A stretch of 10,741 bases of DNA. Source: an uncultured Acidimicrobiaceae bacterium (lineage in GTDB: Bacteria; Actinomycetota; Acidimicrobiia; Acidimicrobiales; Microtrichaceae). The stretch covers positions 1 to 10,741 of the forward strand of contig CALMLJ010000005.1 in assembly GCA_937868025.1 (NCBI GenBank). The letters run 5' to 3'. Under the pieces are notes generated by a model. The model ran no database searches. It had not been told where the DNA came from and saw only the letters and a program-made list of their open reading frames with translations. The first letter of the stretch is position 1. Each line of letters begins with the position of its first letter. The position numbers were made by a program, and so were the translations under genes. Below, one piece after another: positions 1 through 6,601 of the stretch.

Positions 1-1268
1 GGACGGTCGTAGATCTCCCAGAAGCGTTCGCGGGTGTAGTGATTGCGACCGATGAGGGTCTTGATGCCCCCGAGGTCGTAGGTCTCGTCCTCGAGGAGCA
101 CGGAGTAGTCGCGGGTGCGCTCGACGTTGCGCTTGCCGTACACGGCGAAGTCGATGAAGAGGTCGCCCTCGGCGAAGCCGGCGCGGACGTGCGGCCCGAG
201 CCACGGGTACACCGACGCGGGCCGGTAGGGCACGACCCACAGCGGCCAGAAGTCGAAGACCCGGCAGTACCAGGCCCAGAACTCGGCGAATCGGTTCTGC
301 GGCAGGAAGATGTCGCAGACGAGGTCGGGACGGCGGTTCACCCGCCGCAGGATGGGCGCCAACTTGTTCGACCAACCGATGAGATTGGTCGACCCCAGGA
401 TCCACTTGCCGAAGGCCTTGCGCACCCACCGCCACTGCAATGGCGGCGCCGTCGCGGTGAGCCAGTGGCACTCGGCGTCGTAGCGGAAGAAGTACTCCTC
501 GGACGTGAGGAGGTCGGTACGCCGCTTCTCGGTGGACCGGTAGAAGATGTGCTCGCCGACATAGGACGACGGCTCCGCGCCGGCGGCGTCGTCGGTGAAC
601 CGGCCGAGGCACAGGGTGAGGTGGCGGGGCCCGTGCACGATCCCGTCGACGAGGTCGTGGTCGTGCTCGACGTCGAGTCGGCACGCCTCGGCCAGGGCCG
701 CCTCGAACTCGACGGCCGTCGAGTAGTGGGCGTAGGTCATGGCGACGTACCTCCCCGCTGGCACCAGGCGGAACGTGAGCTTGGTGAGGATGCCGAGCGT
801 GCCGTAGCTGCCGTGGACGTGTTCGAACAGCTCGGGCGACCGGGTAGGGGACAGCGTGTGCACGGTGCCGTCGCCGCCGACGACCTCGTACTCGATGCAC
901 GAGTCGTGGAACCCTCCGTAGCGGAACGACATGGACTCGACCGAACAGCCGGCCACGGCGCCGCCGAGCGTGATGCCACGCAGCTCGGGCACCACGGTCG
1001 GTGCCAGCCCGAGGGGCAGCGTGGCCCGCACGAGGGTCTCGAAGGTCACACCGGGCTCGGCGGTGCACGTGCGGGCGGTCTCGTCGATCTCCAAGATGTT
1101 GGTCAGCGCCGACGTGTCGATCGACCGACTCGAGAAGCGGCGATCGCCGGGCAACGGCACCACGTGGTGGACGCCACCCTTGTCGATGTGTGCGGGACCG
1201 GCGGACGCTGCGGCGGCCCGGACGGCGGAGACGACGCTCCTGACTCGTTCGTCGTGATTCACCGACAC
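1..1268 (-). CDS. FAD-binding oxidoreductase, Delta(24)-sterol reductase (DHCR24)-like, 3' end cut by window edge
   Basis: The minus strand reads open from the left edge to about 1280 and gives about 422 residues of a flavoprotein with an FAD-binding PCMH-type domain (roughly residues 45-175). Visible landmarks are AEPGVTFETLV, a glycine-rich GITLGGAVAGCSVES (about 98-112), YGGFHDSC and HGSYGTLGILTKL. The later part, with YPWLGPH, GDLFIDFAVYGKRN and the edge motif HYTRERFWEIYD, resembles the C-terminal half of eukaryotic DHCR24/Diminuto proteins (about 510 residues), so perhaps 40-90 residues are missing. Such enzymes reduce or oxidise an isolated C=C bond using FAD; the bacterial substrate is unknown. 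The start is uncertain: only GTG codons are in frame (1280, 1268, 1262), none with a clear ribosome binding site; 1268 is chosen as a compromise. The gene is divergent from the zinc-ribbon gene at 1321. Family call is firm, sterol activity is not. Confidence 0.85.
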   Translation of the reverse strand, partial: MSVNHDERVRSVVSAVRAAAASAGPAHIDKGGVHHVVPLPGDRRFSSRSIDTSALTNILEIDETARTCTAEPGVTFETLVRATLPLGLAPTVVPELRGITLGGAVAGCSVESMSFRYGGFHDSCIEYEVVGGDGTVHTLSPTRSPELFEHVHGSYGTLGILTKLTFRLVPAGRYVAMTYAHYSTAVEFEAALAEACRLDVEHDHDLVDGIVHGPRHLTLCLGRFTDDAAGAEPSSYVGEHIFYRSTEKRRTDLLTSEEYFFRYDAECHWLTATAPPLQWRWVRKAFGKWILGSTNLIGWSNKLAPILRRVNRRPDLVCDIFLPQNRFAEFWAWYCRVFDFWPLWVVPYRPASVYPWLGPHVRAGFAEGDLFIDFAVYGKRNVERTRDYSVLLEDETYDLGGIKTLIGRNHYTRERFWEIYDR

Positions 1269-1284
1269 ATGGTCGCGCACATCG

Positions 1285-1310
1285 TCGCGCGCCCGGCTCC
1301 CGGCGCGCGA
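1285..1310. promoter_or_regulatory. Perfect 9-bp inverted repeat in the divergent intergenic region (candidate operator)
   Basis: TCGCGCGCC (1285-1293) is followed by an 8-base spacer and its exact reverse complement GGCGCGCGA (1302-1310). It lies between the divergent starts of the flavoprotein gene (1268) and the zinc-ribbon gene (1321). It could bind a dimeric regulator or fold as an RNA hairpin in either leader. GC-rich background makes a chance origin possible. Confidence 0.35.
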
Positions 1311-1320
1311 TGCTGGGGCG

Positions 1321-1536
1321 ATGGCCGACGCCGACGTTCTCGACTCCGATCTACTCGACTTCGAGTGCCCGCGGTGCCAGGTCGCCGTGACGGAGCCCTA
1401 CTACGGCCCGTGCGGGAGCTGCCGCGACCTGATGCGGGCCAATGTCGCCGGCCTCGCCCGTGACGACCTCGAGGCCGAGGCCTACGTGCCGAAGATGAAC
1501 GTCACCCCCAACGCCGTGGCGTTGAAGGACGACTGA
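1321..1536 (+). CDS. Small zinc-ribbon protein, 71 residues, function unknown
   Basis: A 71-residue acidic protein with two CxxC pairs: C16-P-R-C19 and C31-G-S-C34, spaced by 11 residues, as in a zinc ribbon. The pairs are embedded in FECPRCQVAVTEPYYGPCGSC. The C-terminal tail EAYVPKMNVTPNAVALKDD looks conserved in my memory of small uncharacterised actinobacterial proteins, which supports a real gene over a chance ORF. There is no signal peptide or membrane segment, so it should be cytoplasmic. Possible roles are a nucleic-acid or protein-binding adaptor; none can be assigned. The start ATG has only a weak GGGG stretch just upstream. It is divergent from the flavoprotein gene and convergent with the TetR gene, whose stop lies 26 bases away. 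Confidence 0.8.
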   Translation: MADADVLDSDLLDFECPRCQVAVTEPYYGPCGSCRDLMRANVAGLARDDLEAEAYVPKMNVTPNAVALKDD

Positions 1537-1559
1537 GCGTCGACAGCGTCAGCCGACGC
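1537..1559. terminator. Weak hairpin between convergent genes
   Basis: GCGTCG (1537-1542) and CGACGC (1554-1559) can pair around an 11-base loop, directly after the zinc-ribbon stop and before the TetR stop. There is no U-tract, so this is at best a weak bidirectional terminator. Confidence 0.2.
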
Positions 1560-1573
1560 CGTCAGCCGACACC
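1548..1573. repeat. 13-bp tandem duplication spanning the TetR stop codon
   Basis: GTCAGCCGACGCC (1548-1560) is followed immediately by GTCAGCCGACACC (1561-1573), with one mismatch. Read on the minus strand, each copy contains GTCGGCTGA, so the end of the TetR gene including its TGA stop is duplicated just beyond the stop. It probably reflects a small slippage event. Confidence 0.6.
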
Positions 1574-2137
1574 GCGGAGACCCGCCCAGGCCAACTGGCT
1601 GACCTGCGCCGCCAGGGTGGCGGCATCGACCTCGACGTCGTTGGTGACCCAGTAGCGGCACGCGCCCTCGGCGAGCCCGACGATGCCGTTGCCCAGCAGC
1701 AGCCGGCGCTCCCAGGAGAGCCCCTCGACGTTGATGAGCTCCGCCGCGAGTTCGGCGATGGACGCCTCGACGCGGCGGGCCTCGTCGGCGAACTCCTCGT
1801 CGCGGCGAGTGCTGTCGCCGAAGAGCACCCGAAACGCGTTGACGTTGTCGGCGATGAACCCGAAGTAGGCGGTGAAGCCCAGGTCGATCTGCTGGCGCGG
1901 CCCGGAGGCGTCGGCGGTTGCCTTGGCGATGGTGTCGCGCAGCTCGGCGCCGATCTCCGCCAAGAGCTCGAGGTAGAGCGCTCGCTTGGACGCGAAGTGC
2001 TGGTAGAGCACGGGCTTGGTGACCCCGGCCGCCTCGGCCACCTCGTTCATCGAGGTCTTGTGGAAGCCGTTGCTCGCGAACACGTCGACGGCGACGGTCA
2101 GGAGCTGCTCGCGGCGTTCGGCGGCTGGAAGGCGCAT
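1562..2137 (-). CDS. TetR/AcrR-family transcriptional regulator
   Basis: A 191-residue protein of usual TetR length. The N-terminal helix-turn-helix domain (about residues 6-55) starts with RREQLLTVAVDVFASNGF, followed by TSMNEVAEAAGVTKPVLYQHF and SKRALYLEL, the classic TetR recognition segment. The rest is a helical ligand-binding and dimerisation domain with no diagnostic residues, so the effector is unknown. The ATG at 2137 is preceded by GAGG at five bases and a -10-like TAACTT further up, which supports this start. It is divergent from the small secreted protein at 2233; TetR regulators often repress themselves and a divergent neighbour, so that gene is the first candidate target. Convergent with the zinc-ribbon gene. 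Family assignment is secure; target is inference. Confidence 0.93.
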   Translation of the reverse strand: MRLPAAERREQLLTVAVDVFASNGFHKTSMNEVAEAAGVTKPVLYQHFASKRALYLELLAEIGAELRDTIAKATADASGPRQQIDLGFTAYFGFIADNVNAFRVLFGDSTRRDEEFADEARRVEASIAELAAELINVEGLSWERRLLLGNGIVGLAEGACRYWVTNDVEVDAATLAAQVSQLAWAGLRGVG

Positions 2138-2141
2138 AGAG

Positions 2142-2161
2142 ACCTCGAAGTTACCAGAGGT
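2142..2161. promoter_or_regulatory. Inverted repeat ACCTC-N10-GAGGT overlapping the TetR gene promoter (candidate operator)
   Basis: ACCTC (2142-2146) and GAGGT (2157-2161) flank the -10-like TAACTT (minus strand, 2153-2148) of the TetR gene. A repressor bound here would block the promoter, as expected for autoregulation. The arms are only 5 bp. A second short repeat, GCAGG-N5-CCTGC at 2175-2189, is an alternative closer to the middle of the intergenic region. Confidence 0.3.
2148..2153 (-). promoter_or_regulatory. -10-like element TAACTT upstream of the TetR gene
   Basis: TAACTT on the minus strand ends 10 bases before the ATG at 2137, matching the TANNNT form of actinobacterial -10 boxes. 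No convincing -35 is seen. Confidence 0.35.
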
Positions 2162-2219
2162 GCTGCGAGGCCCCGCAGGACCGACCTGCCGTCAGGGTGG
2201 GGCGGGGCGGACTCGTCGG

Positions 2220-2225
2220 TACCGT
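2220..2225 (+). promoter_or_regulatory. -10-like element TACCGT, leaderless-type start of the secreted protein gene
   Basis: TACCGT is followed by 7 bases and then the ATG at 2233, with no Shine-Dalgarno. Transcription would start at or next to the ATG, giving a leaderless mRNA. Confidence 0.35.
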
Positions 2226-2232
2226 TGCCGTG

Positions 2233-2748
2233 ATGCATCCCCGTTCCCGAACCCGGCGGCCGGCGGCCGCGGCGTTCGCTGTGCCCGCGTTCATCGTGCC
2301 GGCGTTGGTCGCCCTCGCACTCGTGTCGACCTCGTGCACGTCGGATTCCGACGCGGACGACGCAGCGACAGCCACCACGGTCGCTCGAACGAGCGATCCG
2401 TCGACGTCGGTGGTCGAGTCGACCACGGGCGCTCCGACCGTCCCGCCGACCACCGCCGCGCCGATCCTGGCCACGTTCCCGTCGCCCGCAGCGGCCGGCA
2501 CCGCCTTGTTCTCGGTGTGGACCTCGGGCGATCGTGCCGGCGCCGGCGCGCTGAATCTCGCGCCGCCGGCAGAACTCGACGAGCTCTTCGCGGCCTCGCC
2601 CCTGCCGGACGCCAAGAACCGAGGATGCGACGACGGCAACTTCGATGCCGCCAGCTGCTTCTTCGGCAACGGCCAGGGAGGGGTCGACGTGGGGCTCGTA
2701 CCGGCCCCAGGTGGGTGGTCGATCGCCACGATCGACCCGTTCGGCTAG
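2233..2748 (+). CDS. Small secreted protein, probable lipoprotein, function unknown
   Basis: 171 residues. The N-terminus has a basic stretch (HPRSRTRRP), a hydrophobic core (about residues 13-30) and a Cys after ALVSTS, resembling a lipoprotein signal, although the -3 residue is Ser and not Leu, so the lipobox is imperfect. A Ser/Thr/Asp/Pro-rich linker (about 33-80) follows, as in actinobacterial surface lipoproteins. The folded part contains AAGTALFSVWTSGDRAGAGA and a Cys pair (GCDDGNFDAASC) that may form a disulfide. It should sit outside the membrane. ATG 2233 puts the signal peptide at the very N-terminus; starts at 2230 or 2197 would lengthen it. It is divergent from the TetR gene and may be under its control. 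No enzymatic motif is recognised. Confidence 0.75.
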   Translation: MHPRSRTRRPAAAAFAVPAFIVPALVALALVSTSCTSDSDADDAATATTVARTSDPSTSVVESTTGAPTVPPTTAAPILATFPSPAAAGTALFSVWTSGDRAGAGALNLAPPAELDELFAASPLPDAKNRGCDDGNFDAASCFFGNGQGGVDVGLVPAPGGWSIATIDPFG

Positions 2749-2764
2749 TTCAGAATCGAAGCGG

Positions 2765-2774
2765 ATCGGCCGAT
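2765..2774. promoter_or_regulatory. Perfect 10-bp palindrome ATCGGCCGAT upstream of the FIST gene
   Basis: The palindrome lies 10 bases before the ATG at 2785, in the 36-base gap after the lipoprotein stop. It could be a small operator; ten bases is short enough for chance. Confidence 0.2.
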
Positions 2775-2784
2775 ATCTGGAGTG

Positions 2785-4014
2785 ATGACCATCATGACGC
2801 CGTTGGGGACGACCGCAGCGTCAGCGCCCGCGCCCGCGCCCGCGTCGGCTGAGCGGTGGGCACGCGTCGGTCACGCCGGCCACACCGACGCACGGACCGC
2901 CGTGGCGATGGCGTACGGCGAGTTGGACCTGCCCGATCGCCCCGAGCTCGTGATGATGTACGTGTCGGCGTCGCTCGACCCCGCCGCTGCGGCAGCGGCG
3001 ATCGCCGATCTGGCGCCGGGCGTCTCCCTCGTCGGGTGCACCTCGCGGGGCGAACTGTCGCACACGGGGCCGGCGCAGGACTCGGTGGTGCTCGTCGCGC
3101 TCGGCGGGGCCGGCGTCCGGTGCCGCACGGCGATCGCTCCCATCGTCGACGGGGACGCCCGGACCGCAGCCGCGACCGCTGCCCGCTGCGCCGACGAGCT
3201 CGACCCGCTCGCCTCGACCGTGATGGTGGTGTTCTCCGACGGCAGTGACATCGACCAGGACGACGTGATCCGCGGTGCGTACGACACCGTCGGAGCCGCC
3301 ATCCCACTCGTCGGCGGGGGAGCGTGTGGCGCCCACCTGCAGTTCGATCCGACACTGTTCCGCCAGGACGAGACCGGCATCGTCGCGACGAGCGGGGTGA
3401 TCGTCGTTGCAGCGATCACCTCGACGGGCCCGATCGGCATCGGCGTCGGGCACGGCTTCGATCCCGACGGCGAGCCCGAGGTCGTGACAGCGAGCGGCCG
3501 CGACGTCGTCACCACCCTCGGCGAGCGGCCGGCACTCGACGCCTACCTGCGCCACCACGACGCTCCCGCCGACCTGTTCGATACCCCGGACGGGTTCGCC
3601 GACTTCGCTCGGGCCCGCCCGCTCGGCGTCGCTCGTCGCACACGCGTCGAGCCCCGGGCCGTGGTCGGTGCCGACCAGACGGCCCGCACCCTCACCATGG
3701 GCGCGACCGTTCCGCCAGGGGGCCTGGTCTGGTTGATGCACGGCGATCTCGAGTCGGCCCTCGGTGCCATCGACGTTGCGGCCGACGACTGCCTCGACGC
3801 GCTCGGCGGCCGGGCGCCGCTCGCCGTCGTGGCGTTCGATTGCGCCGCTCGCCGCACCGTGCTCGGCGGGGACGGGCTCGTCGCTGAGGTCGACCGTCTG
3901 GCGGGGCGGGCGGGCTGCCCGGTGGCGGGCCTCTACACGTACGGCGAGATCGCACGCACGAGTGGGAGCACCGGCTTCCACAACCTGACCGTTGTGCTGC
4001 TGGCGTTCGGATGA
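2785..4014 (+). CDS. FIST-domain sensory protein
   Basis: About 409 residues, covering a FIST N domain (roughly 25-225) and a FIST C domain (roughly 235-405). Diagnostic stretches are LVGCTSRGELSHTG (N domain), VVFSDGSDIDQDDV, IPLVGGGACG, and the C-terminal signature YTYGEIARTSGSTGFHNLT, close to the usual GEI...FHNQT ending of FIST_C. FIST domains are intracellular sensory modules, proposed to bind small ligands such as amino acids, and often accompany signal-transduction genes. There is no signal peptide or transmembrane helix. GTG 2782, ATG 2785 and ATG 2794 are all in frame; a GGAG at 2779-2782 sits too close to the first two and 11 bases before the third, so the exact start is open. A GCGCCC hexamer repeat (2825-2842) encodes an Ala-Pro linker. 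Its stop overlaps the start of the GGDEF-EAL gene, which is likely its output partner. Confidence 0.9.
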   Translation: MTIMTPLGTTAASAPAPAPASAERWARVGHAGHTDARTAVAMAYGELDLPDRPELVMMYVSASLDPAAAAAAIADLAPGVSLVGCTSRGELSHTGPAQDSVVLVALGGAGVRCRTAIAPIVDGDARTAAATAARCADELDPLASTVMVVFSDGSDIDQDDVIRGAYDTVGAAIPLVGGGACGAHLQFDPTLFRQDETGIVATSGVIVVAAITSTGPIGIGVGHGFDPDGEPEVVTASGRDVVTTLGERPALDAYLRHHDAPADLFDTPDGFADFARARPLGVARRTRVEPRAVVGADQTARTLTMGATVPPGGLVWLMHGDLESALGAIDVAADDCLDALGGRAPLAVVAFDCAARRTVLGGDGLVAEVDRLAGRAGCPVAGLYTYGEIARTSGSTGFHNLTVVLLAFG

Positions 4015-6311
4015 GCGTCGCCGCTGCGTGGATGGCGCAGCAACTCGCCGAGTTCACCTCGGTCTTCGACGGCGAGGACGACGTCCGCCGCATCTCGCTG
4101 GCCCTCGACCGCGTCGCCGAGTCGTTCGATGCCGAGTTCGCGCTGGTCGTGCTCGACGGCTCGGTGCGACAGGCCCTCGGGCTCAACGACGACGACCTGC
4201 GTTCGGCGCTGCTCGCGGCTCCACCGGGTTCCAGCGTCGTGGAGGAGGGAGGGCACGGATCGATCCACGTCACGGTCGTCCCGATTCCCCGCTCCGGCAC
4301 CGATGACCGGTTGGCCGTCGGCCGTCTCAGCGACGCGCTGAGCGCTGTCGAGGTGACGCTGCTCCGGTCGATGGCGCGCACCCTGGGCGTTGCGCTCGAA
4401 CTGCACGAGGCCCGCGCCGTGGAGCGGCAGCTGCACGACGAGATCGCCGCGCAGTCGCGCTCGAACGCCCGACTGGTCGAGAGCCTCTCGCAACGGCAGC
4501 GGGTCCTCGACCACCTGTTCCGGATTCAACGATCGATCTCCGAACGGGCGCCGATCATGACGGTGCTCGACTCGATCACGGCGTCGGCCGCCGAGCTGTT
4601 GCCGTCCACGATCATCGGCCTGCGACTCGTCGAGTCGTCCGGCGACACCGCCGCGCTCGTCGCCGTGGTCGGCGAGGACGGCATCCTGCAACGCACCAAT
4701 GAGCGGGTCCCGATCGGCGAGGGGATCGCCGGGCGGTCGATCGCCGAGAACCGTTTCCTGGTCGCCGACGACTACCCCACGTCGCCCGACTCCCATGAAC
4801 GCTGGTCTGCGCTCGGTGTCACGACGGCGATGGCGACCCCCGTCCGTCGCAACGGCGTCGCGGTCGGGACGCTGGTCGCCATGTCGTGGGAACCGGGCCG
4901 GAGGTTCGACGAGGAGGAACAGCACCTCCTCCAGTCGCTGGCGGAACACGGATCGCTCGCCTTCAACGACGCGAGCGCGATCGAGGTGATCCAGCGGTCG
5001 CTCGAACGCGCCGTGTTCGACTCGCACCACGACCAGCTCACCGGCGTCGCCAACCGCAAGCAGGCGATCGGGCGTCTCGAGGAATGGGCGGCGACCGAGG
5101 CCGGCACGACCGTGATCTTCGTCGACCTCGACCGCTTCAAGTCGATCAACGATGCCTACGGGCACACGACCGGCGACGAGATCCTCCGTCTGGTCGCGTC
5201 GCGGTTGTCGGAGGTGGTCCGCGTCGACGACCTGGTGGCGCGTCTGAGCGGCGACGAGTTCCTCGTGATCGCCCGGTCCCCCGACGACGACATCGTCGAC
5301 GACCTGGCGGCTCGGGTCGCCGAGACGCTGAGCTTCGTCGCCCAGGTCGGGTTCCGCGAGATCCGGGTCACGGCGAGCGTCGGGTGCGCTCGGCACATCC
5401 CGGGGGAGACGGCCGACGACGTGGTGGCGAACGCCGACCTCGCGATGTACCGCGCCAAGGAGTCGGGAGGCGGTCAGCTCGTCCGCTTCGACGGGGCGAT
5501 GCGCGACGAACGCAACGCGGAACTGACCCTCGAACGCGAGTTGCGGTTCGCGATCGAGCACGACGAGTTCGACGTGTTCTTCCAACCGGTCGTCGACCTC
5601 GAGAGCGGCCAACTGATCGGGGCCGAGGCGCTGGTGCGGTGGAACCACCCGACGCGGGGAATGCTCGCTCCCGGCCACTTCGTCGATGCAGCGGAGGCCG
5701 TTGGCCTGATCGGGGAGATCGACACGCTCGCAATGCGGCGAGCGGTGCACCATCTCGAGGGTTGGGATGCCGCCGGGCAGCTGGCGCCGGAGTTCCGAAT
5801 CAGCGTCAACGTGTCGGCTCGGCGCTTCGGCGACCAACGGCTCGTCGACACGGTGCGATCCGAGCTGGAGCACCGGTCGCTCGCCCCGTCACGACTGTGG
5901 CTCGAGATCACCGAGACGGCGATGATGCGCGACGTCGAGGGGAGTCTCTGCACGATGCAGGCGCTGCGGAAGCTGGGCGTCCACCTGTCGGTGGACGACT
6001 TCGGTACGGGATGGTCGTCGCTCGCCTACCTCAAGCAGTTCCCGGTGGAGGCGCTCAAGATCGACCAGAGCTTCGTCGCCGGCCTCTGCGAGAACCCCGA
6101 CGATCACGCCATCGTCGAGGCCACCATCCAGCTGGCCGCTGCGCTCGGTCTCGGTGTGATCGCCGAGGGGGTCGAGGAGCAGGCGCAGGCCGACGAACTC
6201 CGTCGTCTGGGCTGCCGGTCGGTGCAGGGCTACCTGTACTCGCGCCCGCTCCCGGCAGCGACGTTCGAGGCGCAGTGGCTGGGGCAGCCGGTGTCGATGC
6301 CGGTGTACTAG
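4011..6311 (+). CDS. GAF-GGDEF-EAL cyclic-di-GMP turnover protein
   Basis: 766 residues. Order: an N-terminal module that may be a degenerate GAF (1-125), a coiled-coil-like linker (about 128-163), a GAF domain (about 164-325), GGDEF (about 335-500) and EAL (about 510-755). The diguanylate cyclase motif is SGDEF (413-417), a tolerated variant of GGDEF; the inhibitory RxxD site is present as RVDD (404-407), five residues upstream. The phosphodiesterase domain has EAL at 539-541, NVSARRF, LEITET, DDFGTG (662-667), the Lys in ALKID, EGVEE and QGYLYSRPL, all expected catalytic elements. Both activities therefore look possible: making c-di-GMP from GTP and cutting it to pGpG. No transmembrane segment, so cytoplasmic. 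The start ATG overlaps the FIST stop (ATGA, 4011-4014), implying translational coupling. It ends in TAG TAG. Confidence 0.95.
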   Translation: MSVAAAWMAQQLAEFTSVFDGEDDVRRISLALDRVAESFDAEFALVVLDGSVRQALGLNDDDLRSALLAAPPGSSVVEEGGHGSIHVTVVPIPRSGTDDRLAVGRLSDALSAVEVTLLRSMARTLGVALELHEARAVERQLHDEIAAQSRSNARLVESLSQRQRVLDHLFRIQRSISERAPIMTVLDSITASAAELLPSTIIGLRLVESSGDTAALVAVVGEDGILQRTNERVPIGEGIAGRSIAENRFLVADDYPTSPDSHERWSALGVTTAMATPVRRNGVAVGTLVAMSWEPGRRFDEEEQHLLQSLAEHGSLAFNDASAIEVIQRSLERAVFDSHHDQLTGVANRKQAIGRLEEWAATEAGTTVIFVDLDRFKSINDAYGHTTGDEILRLVASRLSEVVRVDDLVARLSGDEFLVIARSPDDDIVDDLAARVAETLSFVAQVGFREIRVTASVGCARHIPGETADDVVANADLAMYRAKESGGGQLVRFDGAMRDERNAELTLERELRFAIEHDEFDVFFQPVVDLESGQLIGAEALVRWNHPTRGMLAPGHFVDAAEAVGLIGEIDTLAMRRAVHHLEGWDAAGQLAPEFRISVNVSARRFGDQRLVDTVRSELEHRSLAPSRLWLEITETAMMRDVEGSLCTMQALRKLGVHLSVDDFGTGWSSLAYLKQFPVEALKIDQSFVAGLCENPDDHAIVEATIQLAAALGLGVIAEGVEEQAQADELRRLGCRSVQGYLYSRPLPAATFEAQWLGQPVSMPVY
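6308..6311. other. Shared CTAG: overlapping stop codons of convergent genes
   Basis: The palindrome CTAG supplies the TAG stop of the GGDEF-EAL gene (plus, 6309-6311) and the TAG stop of the 97-residue membrane protein gene (minus, 6310-6308). The two coding regions overlap by four bases, leaving no space for a terminator. Confidence 0.9.
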
Positions 6312-6601
6312 TAGCGGAACGGCTCGCCGGCGTCTTCGCGCTCGGCGGCCTTGACCCCGTACCCGAAGATGAGTGCGGGGATCAGGAGCACGGCGGACGC
6401 GACGAGGCACCCCACGATGATGCCGGTGACGGCCGGACCGAACTCGGTGGCGAATCCGATGACGAACACGATCATGGCCACGAGGATCGTCAGGTACCCC
6501 GCCCGTTTGGCCATCGCGCTCCACCGGGCGACCTGGGCTCGGCGGATCAGGACGGGATCATCGGAGGCGGTCACGTCGTCCAGCTTGTCATTCGTCCTCA
6601 T
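6308..6601 (-). CDS. Small two-helix membrane protein, 97 residues
   Basis: The polar N-terminus (about 1-33, with DPVLIRRAQVARWSAMAKR) is followed by two hydrophobic helices, about 36-55 (LTILVAMIVFVIGFATEFG) and 59-85 (VTGIIVGCLVASAVLLIPAL). The short tail KAAEREDAGEPFRY resembles tails of uncharacterised small actinobacterial membrane proteins I have seen. A strong Shine-Dalgarno, GGAGGAGG on the minus strand (6615-6608), lies six bases before ATG 6601 and fixes this start over the open frame that continues upstream to 6874. The start lies inside the end of the DUF5317 gene (14-base overlap), so the two are cotranscribed. Function is unknown; a partner or accessory of the DUF5317 protein is a guess. 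Confidence 0.82.
   Translation of the reverse strand: MRTNDKLDDVTASDDPVLIRRAQVARWSAMAKRAGYLTILVAMIVFVIGFATEFGPAVTGIIVGCLVASAVLLIPALIFGYGVKAAEREDAGEPFRY

Noticed and set aside
39..1463. 474-codon plus-strand open frame across the left region
   Set aside because: It is antisense to the flavoprotein, whose minus-strand translation has clear FAD-domain motifs, and runs out of frame into the zinc-ribbon gene; it has no recognisable domain and has the composition expected of antisense GC-rich DNA.
2825..2842. GCGCCC hexamer repeated three times
   Set aside because: It encodes an Ala-Pro linker at the FIST N-terminus; ordinary low-complexity coding sequence, not a separate element.
3933..5873. 646-codon minus-strand open frame
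   Set aside because: Antisense to the FIST and GGDEF-EAL genes, rich in Asp/Arg/Val with no domain; a GC-codon shadow.
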